A stretch of DNA of 64,000 bases from Tubiluchus corallicola (taxonomy: Eukaryota; Priapulida; Priapulimorpha; Priapulimorphida; Tubiluchidae): the NCBI GenBank assembly GCA_030141605.1, contig JAQGDQ010000526.1:18501-82500 (forward strand). The letters run 5' to 3'. The position numbers and the translations under genes were made by a program. The notes beneath the pieces were generated by a model. It was not told the DNA's origin, made no database searches, and saw only the letters and a list, made by a program, of their open reading frames with translations. The first letter of the stretch is position 1; each line of letters begins with the position of its first letter. Positions 38,526-64,000 of the stretch are shown here, one piece after another.

Positions 38526-40064
38526 TCTTTGCCATACGACGGCTGGTTACTTCTGCCATCAGGGAAACATGCATATACACCCAAATGTGACCAAGTCAAC
38601 TCTGCTGATATTCTTGGAACTTTCTTGGCAATGATCTAAGTTCCTGTCACTCTACAACCTACTACATTACTCTTTAAAATACAATTAAAAGAAACCAAGC
38701 AAATGATACCACTCTAGAGCAAAGCTAGTAGTAAACATTAAATAAACCCCGAAAACATGTTTTAACCTGTTCATGGCAGAGATTAAACAACTATATTATA
38801 AACTGGCTACAATGGGTACCAGGCCAGGTTATCAAGTGGGCCACCGAGTTCATATTAAGCTGATTTGGTTCCATCTCGGGGGGGGGGGGTGGTGCAAGTC
38901 TTACGATGTGAATTTCTTGTTAGCCGATACAGAGCCAACAGATATCTGATATAATTCGTGAGAAGATGATTTGAAGTAGATCTGTTTTGAACCTGACTAT
39001 CGCATTGCTGTCTGAGCATGTCGCATTAGTGCCAGCTGTCATAATTAGACAAAAAAGAGTAAAAGTGACAAAAATGATAAAATTATTTTATAATTTGAAA
39101 TCTAGATACTGTGCATATTTGTTTTTCATGAACAAACTGAAATAATCATTATAATTATTGTTACTCCTTTTATTATAATAGAGTATGTAAATGTCCATTT
39201 ATTGATACCTATTAAGTAGAAGATTATTTGTTATCATAATATCAAGATTAATATTAATGCTGGTACAAACCCGCAATTAATAAGATTTTGAAACCAAATT
39301 TGAAAAACGGGAAATTTTTTATCAAAAGCTGATGAAATGTAAAAAATAAAAAATAAATACTTGTGTTATGTTCTTTCACCGACCAACTACTCAGGTGCGT
39401 AAAATGTCAATGAAAGTTTGAAGTTTTGCAGTGAAATTATATTTCCAGGATTGAGCACATCAGTAATGTGAAGAATTTTTTTAGAGTTTGATTATTACAC
39501 AATTTTACACGATACAACATAGCTAACAACATATTAATTCAAAGCACATGATATTATCTAGCAACTCTGTACAGTAACATTAACTCTTGATATAAGTAGT
39601 TTCATCATTTTGATAACTAGTTACGCTTTTTAGATATTTCAGTATTACATCTAGGTATTTAGAATACCTAGAAAGTATTGTATCTAGGTATTACTTGGTA
39701 ATTAGAAATGTTGTAGACTGTCTTAGTGAGAATGTTATTCGAATTGTGAAATTCTTTGTCTTTTGTAACTAATTGTACTAATGTTTTGTATATGTAGTTG
39801 CATAGTCAGTATTACTAACATTATTTTAATGCAAGTTTTTTCATCATTTTAGATTAATGCTTATAAATTTTAGGTGACAGATTTAATAGGTATTCTCTTT
39901 ATTTTGGTTTGTGGATTTAACATCCCACAGTTACGAATCTTACTAAAACTGTCAATTCTCTCTAAAATTAAACACATCGCTATGGTGCAACTGTCTTAGT
40001 GAAATTATTAATTAATTAGCAGAAGCTAATTTACCTTTAATTTGTTGCAGTGTCATTTTCTAAG
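38526..40064. other. Intergenic sequence
   Basis: AT-rich, with a run of ten or more G at about 38880 and a short perfect palindrome TCTAGGTATT-tag-AATACCTAGA at 39650-39672. No gene recognised. Confidence 0.45.
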
Positions 40065-40065
40065 C

Positions 40066-40125
<60 letters not shown>

Positions 40126-40127
40126 CC

Positions 40128-40179
<52 letters not shown>

Positions 40180-40180
40180 A

Positions 40181-40213
<33 letters not shown>

Positions 40214-40221
40214 GTCTCTCT

Positions 40222-40257
<36 letters not shown>

Positions 40258-40270
40258 CCCCTCTCTCTCA
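40065..40270. repeat. (CT)n microsatellite
   Basis: About 206 bp of CT repeats with a few C-run interruptions. The open frames on both strands across it are artefacts. Confidence 0.97.
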
Positions 40271-42170
40271 CACAAATTTTTAAAATTTCGAATGTTATTC
40301 ATAATTTATGATCTTCTCCATTCCACGTTGCTATATACTTGCAACTGATTTTTTTAGACATTCCTATCTCATACTACTGATGACAAAATTTGAAGGTTTG
40401 CCGTGTCTATTAGTAGGTGGCGCCACCATAGTATTTGCCAATCAAATAAAATAGCCTATCAAACTGTTAAGAAGTTTGTCCTGTGTCCTATAACACATAA
40501 ATAAAAATATTATATAAAAAAGTATGATGATTATATGTTAATTGATCTTGTTCTTTACAGTTCCAGTAACAGTACCATTTTTTGCACTAACTTAAAGATT
40601 TTCTACACCTTATATCTAACAATAATGTACGTTTTTGTTTTTAAATGCAATGCCAGTATGGTTTTATGTATTCCTGTAAATCAAACGTTATCTGTGCTTG
40701 TAAGCTTCAGTTTTTTTTTATTTCGGCTAAACGTATTGTGTATATTGTGCAATTTTTTGTAACATATCATTAATCATAGGAAGGATTTTATGTTAAGTGT
40801 TATTTATATTAGTACTATAATAATTGTACCATTATGTTTTTTAATAAATTTTGGAAGGGCAGTATTTTGCTTTCAGTGTTTATGAACTTATTTTGTTGTT
40901 GTTGTGCTGGTGGTAGTGGTGGCGGTCGTTGTGATTGCTGTTTTATGTACTCAAATGGTAGAACTCATATTAGTAAACGGATACAATGTGCGCAGAATAC
41001 ATATTAGTAAACGGATACAATGTGCACTTTTGTGTTGAAGAAAACCGTTTTGCATTATACGAAAAATAATTCTGATGTTTATTGCTTGGTAATCAACCCG
41101 TAGGCAGACCTTGTTCTGTTCCTGACAGATTCTGTTTCAAATGAACTTAGAAAAACTCAACGAATGAACCCATAATCATTAACTGTTGAACCTACAAAAG
41201 GCAACAGTTAGGCAATTTCGTCTCGGCATTCGTTTTATAATAACGCATTTTAAAATTAGGAATGTAGATAATCAATTTTACACAAAATTGTTTCCAAAGT
41301 TTTACGTCCTAACAAAACGAATCCATAATAATAGTGCTATAGAATTAAATGCTGATGATAAGGTTTTACTAAAATTTATTGCAATTATTATATAAATTAC
41401 ATACTGGTGAGTATTGAACGCCCGAAGTGCAACCATCTTAACGTAAAATGGGATTACATTGGCTCAACGAAGTAACTTTAGCCCGATTCTAAGAAAGTAG
41501 CAAATGCACATATTGCAAAAAACAACAGTACTGCATTCGTCCTAATATTCAATATGTAATTATTATCTAATATTCTTGTGATGCAGACTTTTGGAAAGGC
41601 TGTTAGATCATGAAGGTTTTAGGCGTTCTCAAACTTTGTGTATGTGAGCCATAATAAAATCTGTGTAATTGCACTACTTTAATAAACTAATCAAGTACTA
41701 TTCATAATCATTAACAACAGACCAGTGACGTGGTCTAATTTAACAATCTAAAATTTATCTTTGACAACTATATGATTTTCCATTCATCTGCACTTTTATA
41801 TTTCATTATTCTATTATTTATTTGTCCCAGGCCAAAGTGCCAAATTTGCTTTATGCCTGACATATTATTTCTAAAATCTTAGCGTTACAAAGAATCTGTC
41901 ATTTTTTGGTCAATTGCTTTTAAACATGAAACCCTTGTCACATATATTTATACTATCTCACATTATCTCTCGTATGATATATTTATACTCCACGTAAGAA
42001 AACTTTATCTGTATTTGTCTAAACTTTCATCTTGCAAAACTAACTCAACCTGCACAACACAGGCAAGCACTGTGAGTTTTAAAATGACAGTGCGTTTGAA
42101 GTTCAATGCATGTCCCAGGGCTTTTGTGACAGAAAGTGTCGTATCCGATTCAACAGTACTCATTACATGT
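40271..42170. other. Intergenic sequence
   Basis: No gene recognised. A short direct repeat ('attagtaaacggatacaatg' at about 40969 and 41004) is the only structure seen. Confidence 0.45.
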
Positions 42171-43556
42171 AAACTTGATTTTGACTTTAAAGGTCTTAAC
42201 ATAGCCTTGGCAACAGTGTCAGCATTATGTCTTTTTATGCTTATTTGCTATTGGCAAACCTGGGTTATCACATATGGCTCGTAATATAAATGATAATTTA
42301 TCCTAAGCTGGTTGCCATAACAAACAACGGTTATTGTTTATCTTAGCAACCACACTGTTAATGAGATCGTATTGTATTTTTGTGAGCACTTACTATTGCC
42401 AAGTCTTAGCTATCATAAGTGACTAACGAATTAAGCAGTATGCATTGGCATGCATTAGTTGCCATGGCAACTGTTTACTTTAGCCACCACACTGATGATA
42501 AAGCTGAGCTTGTATAAAAATAAGCTGAAGGAGTCATTTACTGGAGAAAAAAACGTATAGCCCAGGGTGTTTGTACGATAATCTCCAAATGCAAGATCAC
42601 CCAAACAAAACGCAGCCAAAAGTTGGGTCAGTTTGCATTGAGGAGTAGGTTAAAGCTGCTGCCATTATAATACTGATAGATTACTAGGGCCTTCATTTTG
42701 CATTTCTTAGAAATTTTGGCAAAATTATTTAATCAAGAGTTAGAGAAAAAACATTAGTTTGGTTGCTTGCTCGAGCACACTGTGATTCAAGCCAAACAAT
42801 GGGGCAGCATTAAAAGATTCAACATTCAAGTACGTAATGAAGTTACAGTCACTCCTGATTGGAGGTGGTTAATACATTTTCTCTAAACATATACATGCAC
42901 CTTAACAGTCTCACATTTGTTTCAGTGACAGAGAATTAGAATTGCACAAAGACATCTTGCACCAGAATAAAGGGGTAGCTGAAGTACACAGTAAGCCTAC
43001 TCGGGTTGAGAACTGTAGAAAACTCAGTTGCAGGGGCCTTTGTTGTAGGGAGACAACCATCTTCATCACTGCTAACTTTAACTTCATCGCGCACTTGAAC
43101 ATTGAATCCTGATCAACTGTCCACTATTTAGTTTGAGTCATAGTGTGCTCAAGCAAGCAGCCAAAGTTACAAGTTGTACCCGCGCAACAGTTAATCCTCT
43201 GCGTTTAACAAAACCCAGGTATAAACAATAAACATTAGGCCGTCGTGCATTGCTGTTATTGCTCCACGATTGTGGAATCATTTACCTTTGCCTGTGCATC
43301 AATTGCCATCAACACAGAATATTAAAAGTACATAAAAGCATACCTTTCTGGGCGCTGTAGTGTCGTAGCATTGCATGCACATTAGGGTAGGCTTAATCGA
43401 TTTTTGTTAACAATTACGGTGGTTTTTAATGTCTTATACAACCAGGATAATCTTACAATGACTTTAGAATGATTAATGCTATAATAATTTTAAACGTTTG
43501 TATAGTAACTGATAACAGAGCCTTAATTGTAAATACATATTTATATTATGTGATAA

Positions 43557-43603
43557 GTTATTATTATTATTATTATTATTACTATTATTATTATTATTAC
43601 TCA
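43557..43603. repeat. (ATT)n microsatellite
   Basis: About 47 bp of ATT repeats with one interruption (TACTATT), within the foldback region. Confidence 0.95.
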
Positions 43604-44179
43604 TTTTTGCGTAATAGAGGCCTAGATCAACTACCAGCAATACAGATGGGCCATAACCTTGACTCGTCAATCCAAATTTTCCTATTTTTTGCTTCATATC
43701 ATTTAATTGATGCTACACTATGGACTGTGTGGTCCAAACACTCATGTATGATGATCATACAGAGAGGTGTCATTTACTTTATCTGATGTTTCTCTTCCAC
43801 TCAGTGACTCCTCGATCCAATCTACAAGTTCAGCTTCATGAATAGCTAAGGCCAAAACAGTTATCATGGTAACCAATTTATTGTTTAAATTGTTACTCGT
43901 TTATGGTAACCAAGGCTGTCAATAATAAGTGCTCACAAAAATAGGATATAGTCTTATCATAAGGCAAACAGTTGCTATGGCAACCAATTCATAACAAATC
44001 ACTGTTTAGATTACTGGTCATATATGGTAATCAAGGCTTGGCAATGGCAGGTGCTCACAAATATATGATACAATCTCATCAACAACATGGTAACTAAGAT
44101 AAACAATAAGCATGTCAACCAATTCATCATAAATTGCCCATTAAATTTTCACTCATTTACGTTAAGCAAGGCTTGGGGC

Positions 44180-44690
44180 TAACTTGCTTCAAAATCTAAT
44201 TCCACCTGTTGTAGGCATTGAGGTATCAACATTTATTAGAGTATTCCACCCACTTCTATCTGCAGCTAACAGTGTAAGTTCTCCTGCTCCTAAAGATAGA
44301 TTTGGTTGAAATTGTTGAACATCTTAATCTTAACCATCCAAGTTGTTTTTGGTTTGCCAGGTGGTTCTTTTGCAAGGTTTTAAGGTTCCTTTAAAGCGAT
44401 TCTTTCTGGCTCTTCATTTAGTAATCTTAGAAGATGTGCTAGCCCTCTTAATCTTCGGATCTTGACTTTTGAACTCCAATAAATTTCTTTCGTACTGGTG
44501 TATAAGTCTATGTTTTTGATTATGTGTGGCCATCTTATCTTTAAAACTTTCCTAAGACTCCTCTGAAATATGTTAATCTGCTTTTCTTGAGTAATCGTTA
44601 AACCCAAAGTTTCGCTTTTGTACACAAATATGCTGGTAAAAATAGTAAAATAAAATAAATTAAATTTCAAATTAAATATTATTTAATAAA
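44180..44690 (-). pseudogene. Non-LTR retrotransposon C-terminal fragment
   Basis: Minus-strand reading gives INIFQRSLRKVLKIRWP, then RRLRGLAHLLRL and LAKEPPGKPKTTWMVKIK. This is the typical region after reverse transcriptase in many animal LINEs (RRLRWxGHxLRM ... GRPxxTW). A stop lies after KEP. The fragment is inserted in the foldback repeat. Confidence 0.8.
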
Positions 44691-44840
44691 ATAATACAAG
44701 GCTACAAATGCTCACAAAAAATGATACAACCTTATTAACATAAACTTTGCAGTTGCTAAGATAAACAGTTGATATGGCAATTAGCTTATGGCAAATTATG
44801 TTTTAAATTGCTAGCCATAATGGTTAGATTAGATCCGAAT

Positions 44841-45479
44841 ATGTTGGAAGTGTTCAAATTTGCTTGGAAAAACAGTTTGTCAAAGCTACCCAATTTCGGG
44901 TAATTCTGTCAAAGGGTATTTTTTCAACAAAAAAACAAACATTGCAAGTGTGTAATATTCGTATTACTGCAACTGGCTCGGGATGTTGTGTTTGTTGTTT
45001 TTCAATCTGTAATTAATAAAACAGCGTTGAAGAAAATATTTTATACGAACGCAAAGCAAAATTTAAGGGCTAAAGTTACCCTATTTTACCGATACTTGTG
45101 TTGATAACAAACGTACAAGTATAAGCATATCAGCATGTAACTGTCTTCAGACGACCGTTTTTGATTTGCCATTTCTGGTTACATTTGCTGTAGCCACTCG
45201 TGAGTCCTGTCCTGGCAAAACTAGCCTCGCGCTTCTTACAATGTCTGCTCCTGTCTTTCTTGATAAACTGGAGTAAAAAGGCGTTCAAAACAAGGTCTGA
45301 CAAAACGTAGAAGCTCAAATATTGCAGCTGACGATGGATATAATGCTTCATCATCATTCAATAAATCACACGTCCAGTGACATGATTCTGCTCACCTCCC
45401 TATGCCAGGACTCTAGTGTTCATAATTCTATTTATTTATATGTTTGACAAATTTTGTTCAGTTTGTTTGTTTGTACTTT
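44841..45479. other. Intergenic sequence
   Basis: No gene recognised between the foldback and the next LINE fragment; the minus-strand open frame at 45130-45357 lacks coding character. Confidence 0.4.
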
Positions 45480-46390
45480 TTAGGTGTGGCAAGCCTTGAA
45501 ATTATAGGACCATGTGACATAGGTGGGAGAGCTTTATTTTTTAATATTTGCAATTATTTGCTCGCCGCAATGCCCCAAGTACATTTATTTCTAAGGATTA
45601 ATGCTGAAGTGTTTAAATCTTTCTGTGCAAAATCTAAATATGTTAGCATTTGTCCTCCTGCAGGTTTTTTAGCTGGTTCTATGGCTTGTTGAAGAGCTAT
45701 CTTCACTGGAATATCATCAGGTAGTCTAAGCATATGCCCAATCCATCTTAAACGGCGTCTTTTTATTTTTCTTGTCCAAGGTTCTTCTTTTATTTTTTCT
45801 TATAGATCTTTGTTTGAAATTTTCTTTGGCCATCTAATACCTCAAATGTTTCTGTAATTTCGCCTTTGAAACGCATCGATTGGAGCTTTATGATTTGCTT
45901 TTAATGTCCAGAGCTCAGAGTTATACAGAAATACAGTTTCAACTAAGGCTGAGAATATTCTAATTTTTGTTTCCAAAGAAATCTTCCTATTCTCAAAAAC
46001 TTTTGCGAGTTTTGAGTAAGCTGATAATGCCATTATCTTCCGTCTTGATATGTCGTCCTCTGCTGCAAGCAGACTACCGAGATACTTGCATCTTTGCCAT
46101 GATTCATCGCCGTGGCGTGTTAAGAGGAAACTCTTCAGTTTTATTTTTGTTTACAACGAGATCCATTCTGTTCAGTCTCTCCTCTATTGAGCTTTTTATT
46201 TCGTCTACTTCTTCTTTGTTTCTTGTAATCCATGCCACATCATCAGCATACTGCATAGATATAGTAGTTGCCTTACTTTGTAGAGAGCTGTAACTGTGTT
46301 CTTGTCTTACTTCATTCGGTATTAATTCAGGATCAAGAATTGTGTAGTTGTGATCTTCTAGGCCTTTCAATGGTATAACTTTGTCCTCGG
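45480..46390 (-). pseudogene. Non-LTR retrotransposon fragment with reverse transcriptase YADD
   Basis: Minus-strand frames give TTISMQYADDVAWITRNKEE (the YADD catalytic box of reverse transcriptase) at about 46250. They continue through LSAYSKLAKVFENRKIS, LVETVFLYNSELWTLK, IRWPKKISNKDLYEKI (one stop within) and RRRLRWIGHMLRLPDD, to about 45480. The order is that of a LINE from the RT palm onward. Frameshifts and stops make it inactive. The 44180-44690 fragment is a different, more diverged copy of the same part. Confidence 0.9.
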
Positions 46391-48291
46391 TAAGAGCTAT
46401 GGCAAGATATAAAGTAAAAATATAATGCTATTTTCACGAGAAAACATTATCAAAAAGTGCCACCTTTAGACGTGATTTTGATTGTTTGGTTGAGAAAAAT
46501 TTATTTCGGTGCACTTCTTGGACCGAGCGAATAGTTTATTTTAATGGAACTTTTTTCACCTGCAGACTACAACTTTAATGACGACAATCACAGCTGTTTC
46601 GTAGGGGTGCCTGTCGCTGCATAAGCATATGAAAAACTGCTACAGAGATCTGCAGTTGTAGTTTTACACAGCGCAACGTGGATGCGCATTTTTCTGGTCT
46701 TGCATATTTCGATTCACTCAGGTACGGACATTATTCAACAATTATTATTATTGGAGCGGCTTTTAACTGTGTAAAAGTGAACTTTCCATTAGTCGGTTTT
46801 TGATATAGACGTGTAGTTTACACATTTGCCAGATTTGAAGAATCCACGAATAGGTATAAATTTATACGTTCTTTGCGTAGAAAGCTTATTTTAAATAATT
46901 GTTAAGGCGGCAGTGCTGCAACTTTTTTAAAGAATTGCAATAGCACAGTAGAAAATAAAAATGCAAAAACACTTTCATAAGCTCAAAATAAATCGAGCGT
47001 ACTGTAAAATGTTTAAAATGTTAAGAGGGGCGATGACAATTTAATTCAAAACCTCAGTGTTGCAATTTTTGCTTCTAGCTAAAGCATCAAGTTCTAAGAT
47101 TTGCTTCAACAGCTAATTGATCAGTGTTTCGTCTAGAAAAACTAAAACATTTTGCATAGCTGCTCACTATCTGTAGCAACTTTTGCTTTAAAAAAATACA
47201 GACTCAGCTGTTATATTTTGCATAGGCGTGTGTGAGAACATTACTTTAAAAAACCGCATTCACTCTAATATAACTATGACGGAATTAAATTACACGTTAA
47301 ATGCAAATGAAATATTCAAAAGTTCCTAAATTCTCTAAAATTCTTTGTATAAATCAAAACAGTCGTTGTAATTGTCATGTAGTAACCATACATGCATAGA
47401 ACTTTTTTTACTGCTAGTCATAAATGGGTAACTGTGCATAGGTATACATGTCAAACTCATTGTATGGGCCTACGCAACAACCAATACGTAGTTGTCACAC
47501 GCAAACCGTCTCTCACAAAATTTACTCGCACACGGCAGCTTTTATACGAAGCAGATGTTTAAAAATAATCTGAGAGGGACAAAGTTGGTAAAACAGGTTG
47601 GTTCATCGAGTCTTCAAACGAGCAAAAATCTGTCAGACAAATTGCTGCAGCGAAATTTTGCATCGTATGTTCTAGGTATAAATCACAGGCTTAGGCTCAA
47701 AATTCATTTTCTGCTTCAGCTATTGGCTTAAAAGGTGTGTGAATCGCATTTGTATGTTTCTTTTTTTACAGCGTCTGTCGCGTTTTCGGTTTTTTTCCTT
47801 AAATTGATGTGGTAAAAAGCATTTTAAAGGAAAGAGATTGAGCGATTTTACAGCAGAGAAGCTTGATTTTATAATGAAGCAACAGACTAGCTTGAGTGAC
47901 TCAGTGATGACTATATCGTTGCAAACATAGTCTTCGTGCAAACAATGCAGCGCGATAATGTTCTGCAGAAAGAAGATGATGTTTTCGAGATGCAACTTGT
48001 TTTTTTTGTTCATTTTTCATCGTCGTCATCATCATTATCATAATCATTGTCATTGTCATCATCATTCATTCATTCATTAATTCATCATACCACCATCCTC
48101 ATAACTATTACTATATAATTACGATGTTACTATCAATTTTGTTTGATAAATATTTGCTGAAATTAAGCTTAACATAATCGAGTACACTTTACTGTTAATT
48201 TCTTCGTAAGTAAGATAAAAGTAGGTGATCAAAACAAAAACCAAAGTTAATGTATCAAAACCAAAGTTAAGTGTATTATTAATATACCAAT
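46391..48291. other. Intergenic sequence
   Basis: No gene recognised. A degenerate CAT/ATTC-rich simple repeat occurs at about 48018-48085. Confidence 0.45.
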
Positions 48292-48887
48292 CAGTGGCGG
48301 CTCGTAGCTAAAATTAACATGTGTGCTGTTCCAGTACATTTTTAGCCATTGTTTTAATACTGTGTAAAACGTAACAAACATATGTAGTTTTAATGTAATT
48401 ATATTTGAAGATCGGGTGTTGAACGGCCTCTTTTCTTAAGTGCAGCTTTCGCATGGAGAGACAACTGTGAAATATTAAGCTGTTGTAGTTCACTTACTGT
48501 CACAGAACTAATTTCTTGGGGATGTACGGCATCTATTATTAAATAATTTATGTTTTAAGCACACTTGTTAAGTTTACACTTTATCACATCCAAAAATATG
48601 ACGGTACACGGTAAACGCGTGACAATTGCTACTGTGTTTGAGACAGTACTTTTCTACCTAGCAGCAGACGCTAGTGCCAGATATGTGCGTATGGCCGCAT
48701 GCGCACAGCAGCCAAACACCACGTTGCTTGGACTGTGAAGCAAATTGTACTTCCCTCATGTGCTCCGATTCCGCAAAAGTATAAAAAAGAACTGAAGAAA
48801 AAAGACTTATATTGAATATTATCGATAATAATGAGTTAAAACAGGGGGTGCTGCAGTACCACAGTACCTACACACGATCCGCCACTG
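48292..48887. mobile_element. Non-autonomous hAT-like element (596 bp)
   Basis: Left end CAGTGGCGGCTCGTAG and right end (reverse complement) CAGTGGCGGATCGTGTG. It is flanked by ATACCAAT (48284-48291) and GTACCAAT (48888-48895), an 8-bp duplication with one mismatch. No transposase. A truncated relative lies at about 55015-55260. Confidence 0.82.
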
Positions 48888-48895
48888 GTACCAAT

Positions 48896-50264
48896 GACAT
48901 ATTAGTAATGATAATACGGGCAAAAATGAGCTAAATATGTAATTATTACTGCTCCCAGAACTGCTTTAAAGTTAGGCTTAAACTCAGGATACCGACCAAT
49001 GTAATGAGTGCAGATTTGTGCGTGTATATCTCTCTCATTAAAGTGTGTTTTCCAAGTTGCAGGAAAAAATATTTCCGCACACATTCACACTTAATTATGT
49101 GTCGTTGATCAATCCGGCCCAAGCCTGGTGAGATCAAAACAGCGGGAAACCGCACAAAATTTAATGAGTGTATAAGATTTTTTTGATGTCGAAAGCGAGT
49201 GTTGGATTATTCTAACTGAACCTGTTTATTTCTGGCGCACTGTAGATACACTATAATTACTCTAGGGTAATTAAGGCAGAGTCACGGATTCAGAATTTTT
49301 GAATCACTCGTAAGTAACGCGAAGTAACTCAGTTAGTTGGCCTGTTTCGCCGTGATGCCGGTCTCGTTGTTCATGTGTAAATTTTTAGCCAGTCTTTATA
49401 CTGTAACGTCGTAATAGAGATACCCATCTTCTAAATTTTTTATGAAAAAAACGGATTCAGAGACAACGGAATTTTACGGAAATGGTCTTTTAAAAGACAT
49501 ATTCAGGCAGTAGGGCAAAAAAGCTGAATGAGCGAGTAACTTAATGCTTCGGAATTCGGATTAATTGTCTTAGAATCCAGTCCCTCCAACTAATTTCGAA
49601 CTAGAGCCCAAAATAGACATTGGTTTAAACTATAGGAAACTATAGATCACTAAACCGCACTAAGCGTCGTGAGTGCGTGCTAATGCCAAGTCATTAGCTC
49701 AGTTTTTTTGTTAAAAATACTTGTCAAAGCATGTCAATGCACATAAAACACAGAGTGATGATTTAGATTTAGTATCTTTCCAAAACAGTCAAAAATAGAA
49801 AGTTGTACAACGAGCACTAGGATATACATTTTTCAAACTAGCACATTTTAACTAAAAGATGTATGAAAAAGTTATATCCGACTCATCCTTTTAAAATTCG
49901 TAGGATAGAAGTTTTGTATTAAGCCCATTTCACATTGCTTTCTATGTACATTGCTTTCAATGGCTGTCCATGCAGCAGTTCGTTGATTATCCACTAAACG
50001 CACGAAATTCTCTACAACCGGAAAAGCCAGCCTACAAAACCGATTTTGTAGCTCGTAATAGTTACGGCTTCTAGCAAACAATTACAGAAACTAAAAAGGC
50101 GAAAAAAGAAATTCAATAAAAAATAAAAGTATTTGAAGAATAAATAAAGCGAGATTGCAAAAATGGTGCTACGAAAGGAAATAGAAATTCCTGCCTTTTA
50201 AGGACAAAATTTACTGTAGTCAAATTTCCCAAAACTTATAATAATTTATATTTTAGAACCGTGG
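48896..50264. other. Upstream region of the GABA-B-like gene
   Basis: No gene recognised. It presumably contains the promoter and any 5' UTR exons of the receptor gene. 'atattttagaacc' just before the start codon could be an acceptor of a 5' UTR intron. Confidence 0.4.

Positions 50265-64000
<13,736 letters not shown>

Larger units (their letters stand above)
42170..44840. repeat. Large foldback repeat with RFX-type palindromes, interrupted by a LINE fragment
   Basis: Left part (about 42170-42880) and right part (about 43040-44170, resuming 44690-44840) are inverted, diverged copies. Matched pairs include 'gcttgctcgagcacact' versus the inverse of 'agtgtgctcaagcaagc', and 'tttgtgagcacttactattg' versus 'aataataagtgctcacaaa'. 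The arms contain diverged tandem units of roughly 140-170 bp. Palindromes GTTGCCATGGCAAC (42458-42471), GTTATCATGGTAAC (43860-43873) and GTTGCTATGGCAAC (43971-43984) match the X-box consensus. A LINE fragment splits the right arm at about 44180-44690. Confidence 0.7.

Noticed and set aside
40042-40311. Ser-Leu and Arg-Glu repeat frames on both strands
   Set aside because: They are translations of the (CT)n microsatellite.

Overview
This window is intron-rich, AT-rich genomic DNA (by eye about two thirds A+T) from an invertebrate animal. The animal assignment rests on gene content: a class C GPCR ectodomain of the GABA-B type, the Golgi N-glycan enzyme MGAT2, and the nuclear proteins TRIP4/ASC-1 and CWF19L1. 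GT-AG introns, AATAAA signals, hAT-like and pogo-like elements, LINE tails and SINE-like sequences all fit. I cannot name the phylum. The GABA-B-like gene and the repeat content would suit a cnidarian, sponge or other early-branching or lophotrochozoan animal, but that is a guess.

Layout. (1) 551-1183, + strand: last two exons of a coiled-coil protein gene that enters from the left. (2) 3661-5262, - strand: complete intronless CWF19L1. (3) about 7700-12260, + strand: TRIP4, with a probable short 5' UTR exon, a 2.76 kb intron and one uninterrupted coding exon, followed directly by a decayed copy of its own internal coding segment. (4) about 17980-35860, + strand: MGAT2, complete in eight coding exons. 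(5) 35.9-50.2 kb: no gene recognised; a 5S-like SINE, microsatellites, a large foldback repeat with RFX-type palindromes, two LINE fragments and an hAT-type element. (6) 50265-64000, + strand: ten exons encoding the signal peptide and Venus-flytrap domain of a GABA-B-type receptor; the transmembrane part lies beyond the right edge.

Most remaining sequence is mobile or repetitive. There are three hAT-type non-autonomous elements with 8-bp target duplications still readable, a 449-bp pogo-like element flanked by TA, and at least five copies of one dispersed family that each carry a perfect CRE (TGACGTCA). There is also a second dispersed family with GTCACGTGAC, several foldbacks, non-LTR 3' ends and long simple repeats. 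Introns of MGAT2 and of the receptor gene hold many of these insertions.

The genes do not form a pathway: they act in N-glycan maturation, transcription coactivation/ribosome quality control, RNA processing and signalling. The most interesting biology I see is the receptor. It is clearly GABA-B-like, yet it lacks three of the residues that contact GABA in GABBR1 and keeps four others. All coordinates and splice sites were read by eye from consensus signals and reading-frame continuity; no alignment or database search was run.
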